Assembly (NCBI RefSeq): GCF_011682065.1
Contig: NZ_VUYU01000002.1
Location: 372,001 to 436,000 of the forward strand
Source of the DNA: Massilia rubra
Lineage (GTDB): Bacteria > Pseudomonadota > Gammaproteobacteria > Burkholderiales > Burkholderiaceae_D
DNA: 64,000 nt
Reading direction: 5' to 3'
Numbering within the stretch: the first letter of the stretch is position 1; each line of letters starts with the position of its first letter. Shown here in pieces: positions 10,298-16,854 of this stretch. Below the pieces are notes generated by a model that had not been told where the DNA came from, ran no database searches, and saw only the letters and a list, made by a program, of their open reading frames with translations. Position numbers and translations under genes: made by a program.

Positions 10298-10857
10298 GAT
10301 GCGGTTGAGGCTTCAGTCTCGTTCTTGCGCGATACATCCGGGTGCCGGAATACCTCGGTCATGGGTACGCCCAAGGTCGAACTCAGCTCGGCGACCAGCC
10401 ATTTAAGCGACGCATTCTGTTCCGCATTGACCGCTTCATAGACATCCTTCTTGGCGGCGCCAACAATCTCAATCCCGACGCTGTCCTCGTTGGAGGGGTA
10501 GCGCTGAGGCACCTCCTTCTTCATTTCCCTTTTATTTTCGGCCGTTGGATTGTACTTGAACTCTTTCGGGCTGCAACGGTGCTCGGCGACACAGCGCGCT
10601 TTAAGCTTACCAACGTGCCAGGTCTGCTTTTTCAACGACGCGCACTGATAAATCGATCCGTCCTTGTCGATCAAAAAATGCGCGCCGTTCGCGTTTGGCA
10701 AGGTGTAGCTACTCAAGCTCGAGGCGCCGGTCGAGCCACCAGTCTGGTGCACGATGATGCCGTTTACCTTGGTTAAAGTTCCGTGCTCGATGACGGGGCG
10801 TGGTGTACGCGTCACGCGTCCATTGACAATGTAGCCGGTACTGTCGATATTGAGCAC
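10291..10857 (-). CDS. N-acetylmuramoyl-L-alanine amidase (Amidase_2/PGRP fold)
   Basis: 188 residues, GTG start with GAGGTG six bases upstream. The amidase-2 signature is clear: IIVHQTGG (zinc His 37), GAHFLIDKDGSIYQ, TWHVGK (His 81), SVGIEIVG, and FRHPDVSRK with the second zinc His at 172. The third ligand position, normally Asp or Cys in a T-D-C/P-G context, reads NETEAS, so Glu 182 may replace it. There is no signal peptide, which is compatible with an effector exported by another route or a phage-type lysin. Members cleave the bond between MurNAc and L-Ala of the peptidoglycan stem. It is followed by an overlapping gene for a periplasmic protein. Confidence 0.88.
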   Translation of the reverse strand: MLNIDSTGYIVNGRVTRTPRPVIEHGTLTKVNGIIVHQTGGSTGASSLSSYTLPNANGAHFLIDKDGSIYQCASLKKQTWHVGKLKARCVAEHRCSPKEFKYNPTAENKREMKKEVPQRYPSNEDSVGIEIVGAAKKDVYEAVNAEQNASLKWLVAELSSTLGVPMTEVFRHPDVSRKNETEASTASW

Positions 10858-10943
10858 GAGATCACCTCTTCTTGGTTATGGTAGAACTTTAATATTAACC
10901 ATAAAAACACAATTGAGCTATAAATAATAACTCCTGGAAGCAT

Positions 10944-10983
10944 CAAAAGGCAGCCCCGGTACCTCCGGCGCTGCCATTTTTTC
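10944..10983 (+). terminator. Terminator copy 2, with no gene upstream on its strand
   Basis: It shares AAAAGGCAGCCCCGGTA and TCCGGCGCTGCC with the terminator at 8716-8751 and differs by a short change in the loop. It stands between divergent genes (amidase on minus, XRE regulator on plus), so no plus-strand gene needs terminating here. It looks like a duplicated or residual terminator left by insertion of the block between the two copies. Confidence 0.7.
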
Positions 10984-11018
10984 GCCTCAAACCGCTTCTT
11001 TTTCGTCAAAAAATCCAT

Positions 11019-11024
11019 TATAGT
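11019..11024 (+). promoter_or_regulatory. -10 element TATAGT six bases before the XRE regulator ATG
   Basis: TATAGT ends at 11024 and the ATG begins at 11031. Transcription would then start at or next to the initiation codon, giving a leaderless mRNA. No Shine-Dalgarno sequence is present before the ATG, which fits. A matching -35 element is not obvious. Confidence 0.45.
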
Positions 11025-11030
11025 AGACGA

Positions 11031-11603
11031 ATGGATACATTAAAAGACGAAACGGGCGCTGCGATTGCCCGCCGGATCCGCCTTGAGCGTGATGCGCGCG
11101 GCTGGTCGCTGGCGGATCTCGCCAGCCGCTCCGGCGTGGCCAAGGCCACCATCAGCAAGATCGAACGCGAAGAAACCAGCCCGACGGCGGTGATCCTGGT
11201 GCGGCTGGCCGGCGCCTTCGACCTGACCCTGGCCGGCCTGCTGCTGCGCGCCGAAGGCCATGACGATGCCAGCCGCGTCATGCGTGCGGCGCAGCAACCC
11301 CTATGGCGCGACCCGGACAGCGGCTACCTGCGCAGGCAAGTCTACGCACGCCCCGATCACCCGGTCGAAATCGTGCAGGTCGACATGCCGCCAGGCCAGC
11401 GCGTCGTGCTGCCGGCCTCGTCGTACGCGCATATCCGTCAGGCGATCTGGGTCCAGGCTGGCCCTTTGAGCGTGCTGGAGGGGGGCGAGCAGCATCGACT
11501 GGAAACCGGCGACTGCCTCGGCTTCGGCCCGCCGTCCGAGGTGACGATTGCCAATGAAGGCGAAGACACCTGCCGTTACCTCGTCGTTCTTTCAAGGAGC
11601 TGA
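11031..11603 (+). CDS. XRE-family transcriptional regulator with cupin domain
   Basis: 190 residues. Residues 12-65 form a Cro/C1-type helix-turn-helix (RIRLERDARGWSLADLA, then GVAKATISKIEREETSPT). A linker is followed by a C-terminal cupin/RmlC-type ligand-binding barrel (about 105-188) with the family's DMPPGQRV and LETGDCLGFGPPSEV segments. Such proteins sense small metabolites and often control neighbouring catabolic or acetyltransferase genes. Here a GNAT gene starts three bases after the stop, so the two form an operon and the acetyltransferase may act on the sensed compound. The ATG appears leaderless. Confidence 0.9.
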   Translation: MDTLKDETGAAIARRIRLERDARGWSLADLASRSGVAKATISKIEREETSPTAVILVRLAGAFDLTLAGLLLRAEGHDDASRVMRAAQQPLWRDPDSGYLRRQVYARPDHPVEIVQVDMPPGQRVVLPASSYAHIRQAIWVQAGPLSVLEGGEQHRLETGDCLGFGPPSEVTIANEGEDTCRYLVVLSRS

Positions 11604-11606
11604 AAC

Positions 11607-12128
11607 ATGCACATTGCCCCACTCGCGGCCACCCCGGCATTGATTGACGTCCTTGCCGGACTGCTTGCCGACGTCGTCGCCCAAGGCGGCTCGGTCGGCT
11701 TCATGCATCCGCTGGCCCTGGCGGAAGCGCGCCTCTTCTGGGGACGCGCGCTGCAAGCGGCGGCGGACGGCCAGCGCATCGTGTTCGGCGCGTTCGAGGA
11801 CGATCAATTGGTGGCCACAGTGAGCTTGCTGCTCGACTGCCCACCCAATCAGGCGCATCGCGCGGAAATCGCCAAGATGATGACCTTGCCGCGCTGTCGT
11901 GGACGCGGCATCGCGGCGGCCCTGCTGCGCGCCGCCGAGGCCGCTGCCGTGGCACGCGGCAAGACCTTGCTGGTGCTCGACACCGCCAGCGAGGGCGGCG
12001 CGGCCGGGCTCTACGAGAAACATGGCTTCACGCTGACCGGAGAAATCCCCGATTACGCGCTCAAACCCCACGGCGGCCTGACGGGCACGCTGTTGTACTG
12101 GAAGCGGATCGGAAAGCAGGGCGCCTGA
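11607..12128 (+). CDS. GNAT-family N-acetyltransferase
   Basis: 173 residues with the GNAT core. The acetyl-CoA pyrophosphate-binding loop is RCRGRGIAAALLRAAE at about residues 94-109, after the beta-4 strand KMMTLP. The C-terminal AAGLYEKHGFTLTG is the usual last-strand motif. The substrate is unknown. The start is preceded by AAGGAG at a suitable distance and lies three bases after the XRE/cupin regulator stop, so the pair is co-transcribed. Confidence 0.88.
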   Translation: MHIAPLAATPALIDVLAGLLADVVAQGGSVGFMHPLALAEARLFWGRALQAAADGQRIVFGAFEDDQLVATVSLLLDCPPNQAHRAEIAKMMTLPRCRGRGIAAALLRAAEAAAVARGKTLLVLDTASEGGAAGLYEKHGFTLTGEIPDYALKPHGGLTGTLLYWKRIGKQGA

Positions 12129-12160
12129 CAGGCAACTCATCGCGCTGCCTTCAGGTTTTT
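12126..12160 (+). terminator. Possible terminator after the GNAT gene
   Basis: AGGCA (about 12130-12134) can pair with TGCCT (12147-12151), followed by TCAGGTTTTTTC. A wider repeat GCGCCTGA (12121-12128) / TCAGGCGC (12161-12168) encloses it. It lies between convergent acetyltransferase genes and could serve both. Confidence 0.5.
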
Positions 12161-12170
12161 TCAGGCGCTC

Positions 12171-12623
12171 TTACTCAGGAATGGTGTAGACATAAAAGAA
12201 GTCGTCGTCGCGCTCCCAGCCTGTCGCCTCGTACAGCGCTTGCGCCTTGGTGTTGATGTGCGCGGTCGAGAGGGCAAGACGGATTGCCCCCACCGTCTTC
12301 GCAAAATCGACGGAAGCGGCAATAAGCCGGGAGCCGACGCCCTTGCGACGCCCCAGTTCATTGACAAACAAATCATTCAGGATATAGATGCGCCCGAGCG
12401 AAACACTCGAAAAACTCGGGTACAACTGCGCAAAGCCGACTGGTTCGGCGCCTTCATGCGCGATAAACAAGACCGATTCGCCGTGATTGAAACGGTCCGC
12501 CAGAAACTGCTTCGCAGCCGCCAGATTGCTGTCGCGTTCGTAGAACTGGCGGTAGCCATCGAATAGAACTGACAATGCGTCAAGATCGGCAAGTACGGCC
12601 TGGCGAATATGAATCGTGCTCAT
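12171..12623 (-). CDS. GNAT-family N-acetyltransferase
   Basis: 150 residues from the ATG at 12623 (MSTIHIRQAVLADLDAL), chosen because GNAT domains begin here and GGATG lies upstream; a 44-residue upstream extension in the same frame has no family character. The acetyl-CoA loop is GRRKGVGSRLIAA and the last-strand motif is ALYEATGWERD. It is convergent with the preceding GNAT gene and divergent from the small hypothetical gene at 12712. The substrate is unknown. Confidence 0.87.
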   Translation of the reverse strand: MSTIHIRQAVLADLDALSVLFDGYRQFYERDSNLAAAKQFLADRFNHGESVLFIAHEGAEPVGFAQLYPSFSSVSLGRIYILNDLFVNELGRRKGVGSRLIAASVDFAKTVGAIRLALSTAHINTKAQALYEATGWERDDDFFYVYTIPE

Positions 12624-12711
12624 GCGGTTATCATCCATGTAAGGTGTTCGGAAGCAGGGTATCCTGCTTAAATTGCAATGTATCATCAAATTTCGAAGAG
12701 GGTTGAGAGCG

Positions 12712-13002
12712 ATGGGTGAGGCGATGAAGAAGGAAATTGCCGCGTTGGGGCGCACGGCGCACGACTTGACCGAGTCCGCCTACCGCAGCCACCCTTCCAC
12801 GCGCGGTGAAGCGGGGTGGGCGGACAAGCAGCGGATACTGCTGGCCGATATGGCGCTCCACTTGTTGCAGACGGCGCTCAGGGACGGCGCGCTTCCCGCC
12901 GATGAGCTCAGGCGCAACCTGTATGCCATCCTGAGTGTTTCCGACCAGTTCATCCCCGATGACGGCATGAAAGCGGTTGCCGACCGCCTGTATGCCACCT
13001 GA
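12712..13002 (+). CDS. Small hypothetical protein
   Basis: 96 residues from the ATG at 12712 (MGEAMKKEIAALG). An upstream in-frame start at 12673 has no good ribosome site, while GAGGGTTGAGAG precedes the chosen one. The protein is charged, helical in appearance and has no signal or membrane segment. No family was recognised. It is divergent from a GNAT gene and lies ahead of the TetR regulator. Confidence 0.55.
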   Translation: MGEAMKKEIAALGRTAHDLTESAYRSHPSTRGEAGWADKQRILLADMALHLLQTALRDGALPADELRRNLYAILSVSDQFIPDDGMKAVADRLYAT

Positions 13003-13103
13003 CGGCGGAATGTCCGTGGGAACTGTGGGCGGAAGACGGCACGGCCATGGCCAGCAAACGGTCGCTCAAGCGCCTTGTCCGGTACGCATTATTGCCCCTC
13101 GCC

Positions 13104-13117
13104 ATACCGCGAGATAT
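13104..13117. promoter_or_regulatory. TetR operator-like site A (ATACC-GCGA-GATAT)
   Basis: One of four matches to AxACC-N4-GGTAT near the TetR gene. It lies 56 bp before the TetR ATG and 46 bp (start to start) from site B, within a larger palindrome GCCATA-N8-TATGGC (13101-13120). Confidence 0.55.
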
Positions 13118-13149
13118 GGCAAGCTTTACATCAAGCATTGGAGTTGCCA

Positions 13150-13163
13150 AGACCATTCGGTAT
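13150..13163. promoter_or_regulatory. TetR operator-like site B (AGACC-ATTC-GGTAT)
   Basis: It lies 10 bp before the TetR start codon, where a bound repressor would block transcription or initiation, consistent with autoregulation. The right half is perfect; the left half differs at one base from sites C and D. Confidence 0.6.
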
Positions 13164-13172
13164 GATGACGGC

Positions 13173-13715
13173 ATGGACGATAAAAAGAACCGACAAAGCT
13201 GGCTCGGCGCCGGCTTGCAGGCGCTGGCCGACGACGGACCGGAAGGTTTGCGCATCATGACGATCGCGCAAAAGATGGGCGTGACCAAGGGCAGTTTTTA
13301 CTGGCATTTCAAGAATCTGGAAGATTATCAATCCGCGCTCATGGAAGAGTGGGAGCAGGTGCACACCCAACAGGTGATGGATATTGTCGACCAAGAGGAT
13401 GTGGATGTCGGCAGCAAGCTGGGCAAGCTGTTCACGGGTGGTCCGCCGCATCTGTTTACGCTGGGCAGGGCGATCCGCGCATGGTCCATGACCAACGAGC
13501 AGGTCAGGCAGGTGCAGGAACGGGTTGACCGCAAGCGGGTCGATTACGTGGCCCACCTGCTGACCGATATCGGCTGGCCAGCGGACCAAGCGCCCGTGAT
13601 TGCGCGCTGGAATTACTGCGCTTTTATCGGGCACGCCGCCATTGGCGCGCCGGAGATGAGCGAGGCCGAGATTGGCATCGTGGTGCAGTTGCTGACGCCG
13701 CCGCGCAAAGGGTAG
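13173..13715 (+). CDS. TetR-family transcriptional regulator
   Basis: 180 residues from the ATG at 13173 (MDDKKNRQSWLGAGL). The frame is open about 125 bp further upstream, but that stretch contains the operator-like sites and has no family similarity. The N-terminal helix-turn-helix is typical: GLRIMTIAQKMGVTKGSFYW-HFKN at about residues 27-50. The C-terminal two-thirds is an all-helical ligand/dimer domain. Inverted sites AxACC-N4-GGTAT flank this gene and the divergent promoters at 14.1 kb. The likely targets are itself, the facing four-helix membrane protein and the YheO/dehydratase operon. Confidence 0.9.
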   Translation: MDDKKNRQSWLGAGLQALADDGPEGLRIMTIAQKMGVTKGSFYWHFKNLEDYQSALMEEWEQVHTQQVMDIVDQEDVDVGSKLGKLFTGGPPHLFTLGRAIRAWSMTNEQVRQVQERVDRKRVDYVAHLLTDIGWPADQAPVIARWNYCAFIGHAAIGAPEMSEAEIGIVVQLLTPPRKG

Positions 13716-13722
13716 CTTCCGG

Positions 13723-14097
13723 CTAGGCTATCCAACCCTCGCCAATGGCAATGAGCGCGGCCGAGACGGCGACCAATCCCCATAGCGGCGAGCGGGGAAA
13801 GGCGACGATCCCCACGGCCCCGGTCGCGAAGCCGTAGATCCCGACCAGCCCCAGGCTGGCCGCATCGGCGGCGCCGGCGGCGCGCCAGGCAAGGTGGCCG
13901 CACAAGACCAGCGGCGGGCCGAACGCGATGAACCAGAAGGCGAGTCGGCGCTCGTCTGTGGCCCCGAACCGGTTGACCAGGCCTTCGCCCCAGGCCGCGC
14001 CCAAGGCTTGCCGGAATTTCGCCACGCCAAACAAGATGTGCAAAATGCCGAGCACGAACAAGGTGGCGGCGGCGATATGTCCTGAAGAGATTGTCAT
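13723..14097 (-). CDS. Small four-helix membrane protein (DUF6463-like)
   Basis: 124 residues with four hydrophobic segments (about 7-27, 50-70, 78-98 and 103-122), so an inner-membrane protein. The early GHIAAATLFVLGILHILFG segment resembles DUF6463 proteins; the function is unknown. It is convergent with the TetR gene (7-bp gap), and its promoter region holds two perfect ATACC-N4-GGTAT sites, so it is the most likely target of that regulator, a common layout for TetR-controlled membrane proteins. Confidence 0.75.
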   Translation of the reverse strand: MTISSGHIAAATLFVLGILHILFGVAKFRQALGAAWGEGLVNRFGATDERRLAFWFIAFGPPLVLCGHLAWRAAGAADAASLGLVGIYGFATGAVGIVAFPRSPLWGLVAVSAALIAIGEGWIA

Positions 14098-14134
14098 GGT
14101 TTCATCCTATGATGGCAGGCGGCGTGATTGATCC

Positions 14135-14148
14135 ATACCCTTTGGTAT
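14135..14148. promoter_or_regulatory. TetR operator-like site C (ATACC-CTTT-GGTAT)
   Basis: A perfect 5-4-5 palindrome in the divergent promoter region, 38 bp upstream of the minus-strand membrane-protein gene. It lies 50 bp (start to start) from site D. Confidence 0.65.
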
Positions 14149-14184
14149 GGTCGTCACTATACGGGCAGTGCAACCCTTCCGTCA

Positions 14185-14198
14185 ATACCTTGCGGTAT
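14185..14198. promoter_or_regulatory. TetR operator-like site D (ATACC-TTGC-GGTAT)
   Basis: A perfect 5-4-5 palindrome, 38 bp before the ATG of the YheO-type regulator. With site C it symmetrically flanks the divergent promoters, so one repressor could shut both directions. Confidence 0.65.
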
Positions 14199-14235
14199 GG
14201 TAAAGTGAATTGACATTTTGTTTGGTGGTGACATA

Positions 14236-14889
14236 ATGTCAGCCATGAACCTCACCGAAAACGAACTGCTCCTGCGCGAAGGCAAAAAGATTGTCGATGC
14301 CCTTGGCCGCACCCTGGCGCCCATGGTGGAGGTGGTGCTGCACGACCTGACTCGTCCGGCGTCCTCCATCGTGGCAATCTCGAACAGCTTGTCCGGGCGC
14401 GAAGTGGGCGATCCGACCACCGAAATCGGCATGGCCCGGATCACCGATCCCGGTTTTCCCGATATCTTGCAGAACTACGCCAACCAGTTTCCCGACGGCC
14501 GCCCGGCGAAAAGCACGTCGATCGGTTTGCGCAACAGCGCCGGCGATTATGTTGCCGCACTGTGCCTGAACGTCGATGTGTCGATGCTCGCCAGCGTTGT
14601 CGCCAGCCTGTCGCAGCTGGCGCAAACCCAGGCCGACGTGGTCCCCGTGCGCGAATCGCTGGCGTCGCCGCGCCTGGACGAGCTGCGCGCCACCCTCGAA
14701 CGCTTTGCCGCCGGCCTCAACAAAACCCCGCGCGCGCTCACGCCTGCGCAGCGGCGCGAGGCCTTGCAGCAACTAGCCGACGCCGGCCTGATGGACCTCA
14801 AGAACGCCCAGGCGGTCGTGGCGGCCATGCTCGGCGTTGCCCGGCCCACCGTGTATTCCTATCTTCCACAGAAAGATCCATCGCCATGA
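14236..14889 (+). CDS. YheO/DauR-type transcriptional regulator (PAS-like plus C-terminal HTH)
   Basis: 217 residues from the ATG at 14236 (MSAMNLTENELLLREGK). The first half matches the YheO PAS-like domain (MVEVVLHDL, then SLSGREVGDPTTEIG and DYVAALCLNVDVS). The last 60 residues form the HTH_22-type DNA-binding domain (LTPAQRREALQQLADAG...GVARPTVYSYL). Relatives include DauR, which controls D-arginine catabolism. Its stop overlaps the ATG of a PLP-dependent dehydratase (ATGA), so it probably regulates the use of an amino acid by that enzyme. A TetR operator-like site lies just upstream. Confidence 0.87.
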   Translation: MSAMNLTENELLLREGKKIVDALGRTLAPMVEVVLHDLTRPASSIVAISNSLSGREVGDPTTEIGMARITDPGFPDILQNYANQFPDGRPAKSTSIGLRNSAGDYVAALCLNVDVSMLASVVASLSQLAQTQADVVPVRESLASPRLDELRATLERFAAGLNKTPRALTPAQRREALQQLADAGLMDLKNAQAVVAAMLGVARPTVYSYLPQKDPSP

Positions 14890-15857
14890 TCCAGCTTCCC
14901 ATTTCCTTCGACGACGTGGCGCGCGCGCACGAGCGCATCGCCGGCGCGGTCCACCGCACGCCGGTATTGACCTCGAGCAGCGCCAACGAGCGCACCGGCG
15001 CGCAGATTTTCTTCAAGTGCGAAAACCTGCAGCGCACCGGCGCTTTCAAGATCCGCGGCGCCTACAACGCACTGGCGCAATTTTCGCCCGAGCAGCGCGC
15101 CTGTGGCGTGGTGACCTATTCGTCCGGCAACCACGCGCAGGGCATCGCGCTGGCGGCCAAACTGCTGGGCATCAAGGCGGTGATCGTCATGCCGCGCGAC
15201 GCGCCCGCCATCAAGGTGGCCGCCACGCGCGGCTACGGCGCCGACGTCGTCACCTACGACCGATACACCGAAGACCGCGAAGCGATCGGCAACGCGCTGG
15301 CGGCCGAGCACGGCCTGACCCTGATTCCGCCGTACGACCACGCGCACGTGATGGCCGGGCAGGGCACCGCCGCCAAGGAACTGATCGAAGACGCCGGCCC
15401 GCTCGACGTGCTGCTGGTGCCGCTGGGCGGCGGCGGCCTGCTGTCCGGTTGCGCCACCGCCGCCAAGGCGATGAACCCCGATTGTCGCGTGCTGGGCGTC
15501 GAGCCCGAGGCGGGCGACGATGGCCAGCGCAGTTTTCGCAGCGGCCAGATAGTCCACATCGCCACGCCCGACACCATCGCCGATGGCGCCCAGACCCAGC
15601 ACCTGGGCCAGCATACCTTTGCCGTGATCCGCGCGCGGGTGGACGATATCCTGACGGTGCCGGACCCCGCACTGGTCGCGGCGATGACGTTTTTTGCCGG
15701 CCACATGAAAATCACCGTGGAGCCCTCCGGATGCCTGGGCGCGGCCGTGGCGCTCGATCCCCGCATGGACTTCAAGAACAAGCGGGTCGGCGTGATCGTT
15801 TCGGGCGGCAATATCGACCTGCAACGCATGGCCATGCTGATCCAGAAGGCGGCTTGA
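14886..15857 (+). CDS. Threonine/serine dehydratase-like PLP enzyme
   Basis: 323 residues, fold-type II PLP enzyme. The cofactor Lys is in AFKIRGAYNAL (Lys 55), the substrate loop is SSGNHAQG (79-86), the phosphate-binding glycine loop is GGGGLLSG (181-188), and VSGGNIDL lies near the end. It would deaminate L-threonine or L-serine to the 2-oxo acid and ammonia; the length and lack of an ACT domain fit catabolic threonine dehydratases or serine racemase-type enzymes. The ATG overlaps the regulator stop by 4 bases, although the frame is open upstream. The gamma-carbonic anhydrase gene starts on the base after its stop. Confidence 0.9.
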   Translation: MIQLPISFDDVARAHERIAGAVHRTPVLTSSSANERTGAQIFFKCENLQRTGAFKIRGAYNALAQFSPEQRACGVVTYSSGNHAQGIALAAKLLGIKAVIVMPRDAPAIKVAATRGYGADVVTYDRYTEDREAIGNALAAEHGLTLIPPYDHAHVMAGQGTAAKELIEDAGPLDVLLVPLGGGGLLSGCATAAKAMNPDCRVLGVEPEAGDDGQRSFRSGQIVHIATPDTIADGAQTQHLGQHTFAVIRARVDDILTVPDPALVAAMTFFAGHMKITVEPSGCLGAAVALDPRMDFKNKRVGVIVSGGNIDLQRMAMLIQKAA

Positions 15858-16391
15858 ATGGCGCTCACTTCCTATCTCGGCGCGCACCCGCGCATTGGCG
15901 CGCAAACCTATATCCACGCGTCGGCGCAAGTCATCGGCGACGTCACCCTGGGCGAGGATTCGTCGATCTGGTGCAATGCGGTGGTGCGCGGCGACGTCAA
16001 TCACATCGTGGTCGGGCGCTGCTCGAATATCCAGGATTTCGTGATGTGCCATGTCTCGCACAAGCATCCCGGCAAGCCGCTGGGCTCGCCGCTGGTCATC
16101 GGCGACTACGTCACCATCGGGCATAACGCCATTCTGCACGGCTGCACCATACAAGACGAATGCCTGGTCGGCATGGGCGCGATCGTGATGGACGACGTCC
16201 TCATTTCGTCGCGGGTGATGGTCGGCGCGGGCAGCCTGGTCCCGCCGGGCAAAGTGCTGGAAAGCGGCTATCTGTATGTCGGCCGCCCGGTACGGAAAGT
16301 GCGCGCCCTGACGCCGGAGGAGCTCGCCTTCCTCAAATACTCGGCCGAGCATTATGTGCGCGTGAAGAATAACTACCTTTGCGCGAGCTAG
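15858..16391 (+). CDS. Gamma-class carbonic anhydrase family protein
   Basis: 177 residues forming a left-handed beta-helix of hexapeptide repeats with the gamma-carbonic anhydrase pattern: RGDVNHIVVGRCSNIQD, then CHVSHKH (zinc His 65) and IGHNAILHGC (zinc His 89 and 94). Trimers bind zinc at subunit interfaces; several family members (YrdA type) lack proven anhydrase activity. It is immediately adjacent to the dehydratase stop, so part of the same transcript. Confidence 0.9.
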   Translation: MALTSYLGAHPRIGAQTYIHASAQVIGDVTLGEDSSIWCNAVVRGDVNHIVVGRCSNIQDFVMCHVSHKHPGKPLGSPLVIGDYVTIGHNAILHGCTIQDECLVGMGAIVMDDVLISSRVMVGAGSLVPPGKVLESGYLYVGRPVRKVRALTPEELAFLKYSAEHYVRVKNNYLCAS

Positions 16392-16407
16392 GCATGGCAG
16401 TGCATCG

Positions 16408-16800
16408 ATGACGACATTGCCTGTTTTGCTGGGGCGCGTGAATGCGGCCTTTGGATGGGACTTCGCCTCGTTCTCGGCCCTGATCGAGCAGTTGGCGCCG
16501 CCCGGGCGCTGGCGCCGCACGCATGACCCGGCGTTCCAGGCCGTGGCCGACAGCGCCGCCTTTTTGCCCGAAACGCTGTACGTGGTGAGCGACGAATCGT
16601 ACCGGGAAGGCGTGGGGGCGTTTGCCGTGCAGCGTGACGCGCTGCACGGCTTCATCCTGGCTTATCCCGGGCGCCATGGGGTGGCGATGTTCGATAGCGA
16701 CACCTTCATTATCGGCATCGACTCGAAGCTGGTCTGGATGTTCCATCACGAAGGCGTGTGGACCCTGTTCGATGGCAGGCGCCCCGCTGCGCCGCCGTGA
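16408..16800 (+). CDS. Hypothetical protein
   Basis: 130 residues, soluble, no signal peptide or membrane segment. Aromatic-rich C-terminal half (MFDSDTFIIGIDSKLVWMFH followed by EGVWTLFD) suggests a beta-rich fold. No family recognised. It starts 16 bp after the carbonic anhydrase gene and is followed by a strong terminator, so it is the last gene of the dehydratase operon. Confidence 0.65.
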   Translation: MTTLPVLLGRVNAAFGWDFASFSALIEQLAPPGRWRRTHDPAFQAVADSAAFLPETLYVVSDESYREGVGAFAVQRDALHGFILAYPGRHGVAMFDSDTFIIGIDSKLVWMFHHEGVWTLFDGRRPAAPP

Positions 16801-16802
16801 GA

Positions 16803-16836
16803 CAAAAAAATGCCGCTCACGAGAGCGGCATTTTCA
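16803..16836 (+). terminator. Bidirectional rho-independent terminator
   Basis: AAAAATGCCGCTC pairs with GAGCGGCATTTT around the loop ACGA; runs of A before and T after serve both strands. It separates the convergent hypothetical gene and the symporter gene. Confidence 0.9.
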
Positions 16837-16854
16837 TCAGTGAAGCCGGATGGC

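Noticed and set aside
13173-13715. TetR protein as the fatty-acid regulator of the fad promoters
   Set aside because: The palindromes around this gene (AxACC-N4-GGTAT) do not match the ACGACCGT-type sequence at the two fad promoters.
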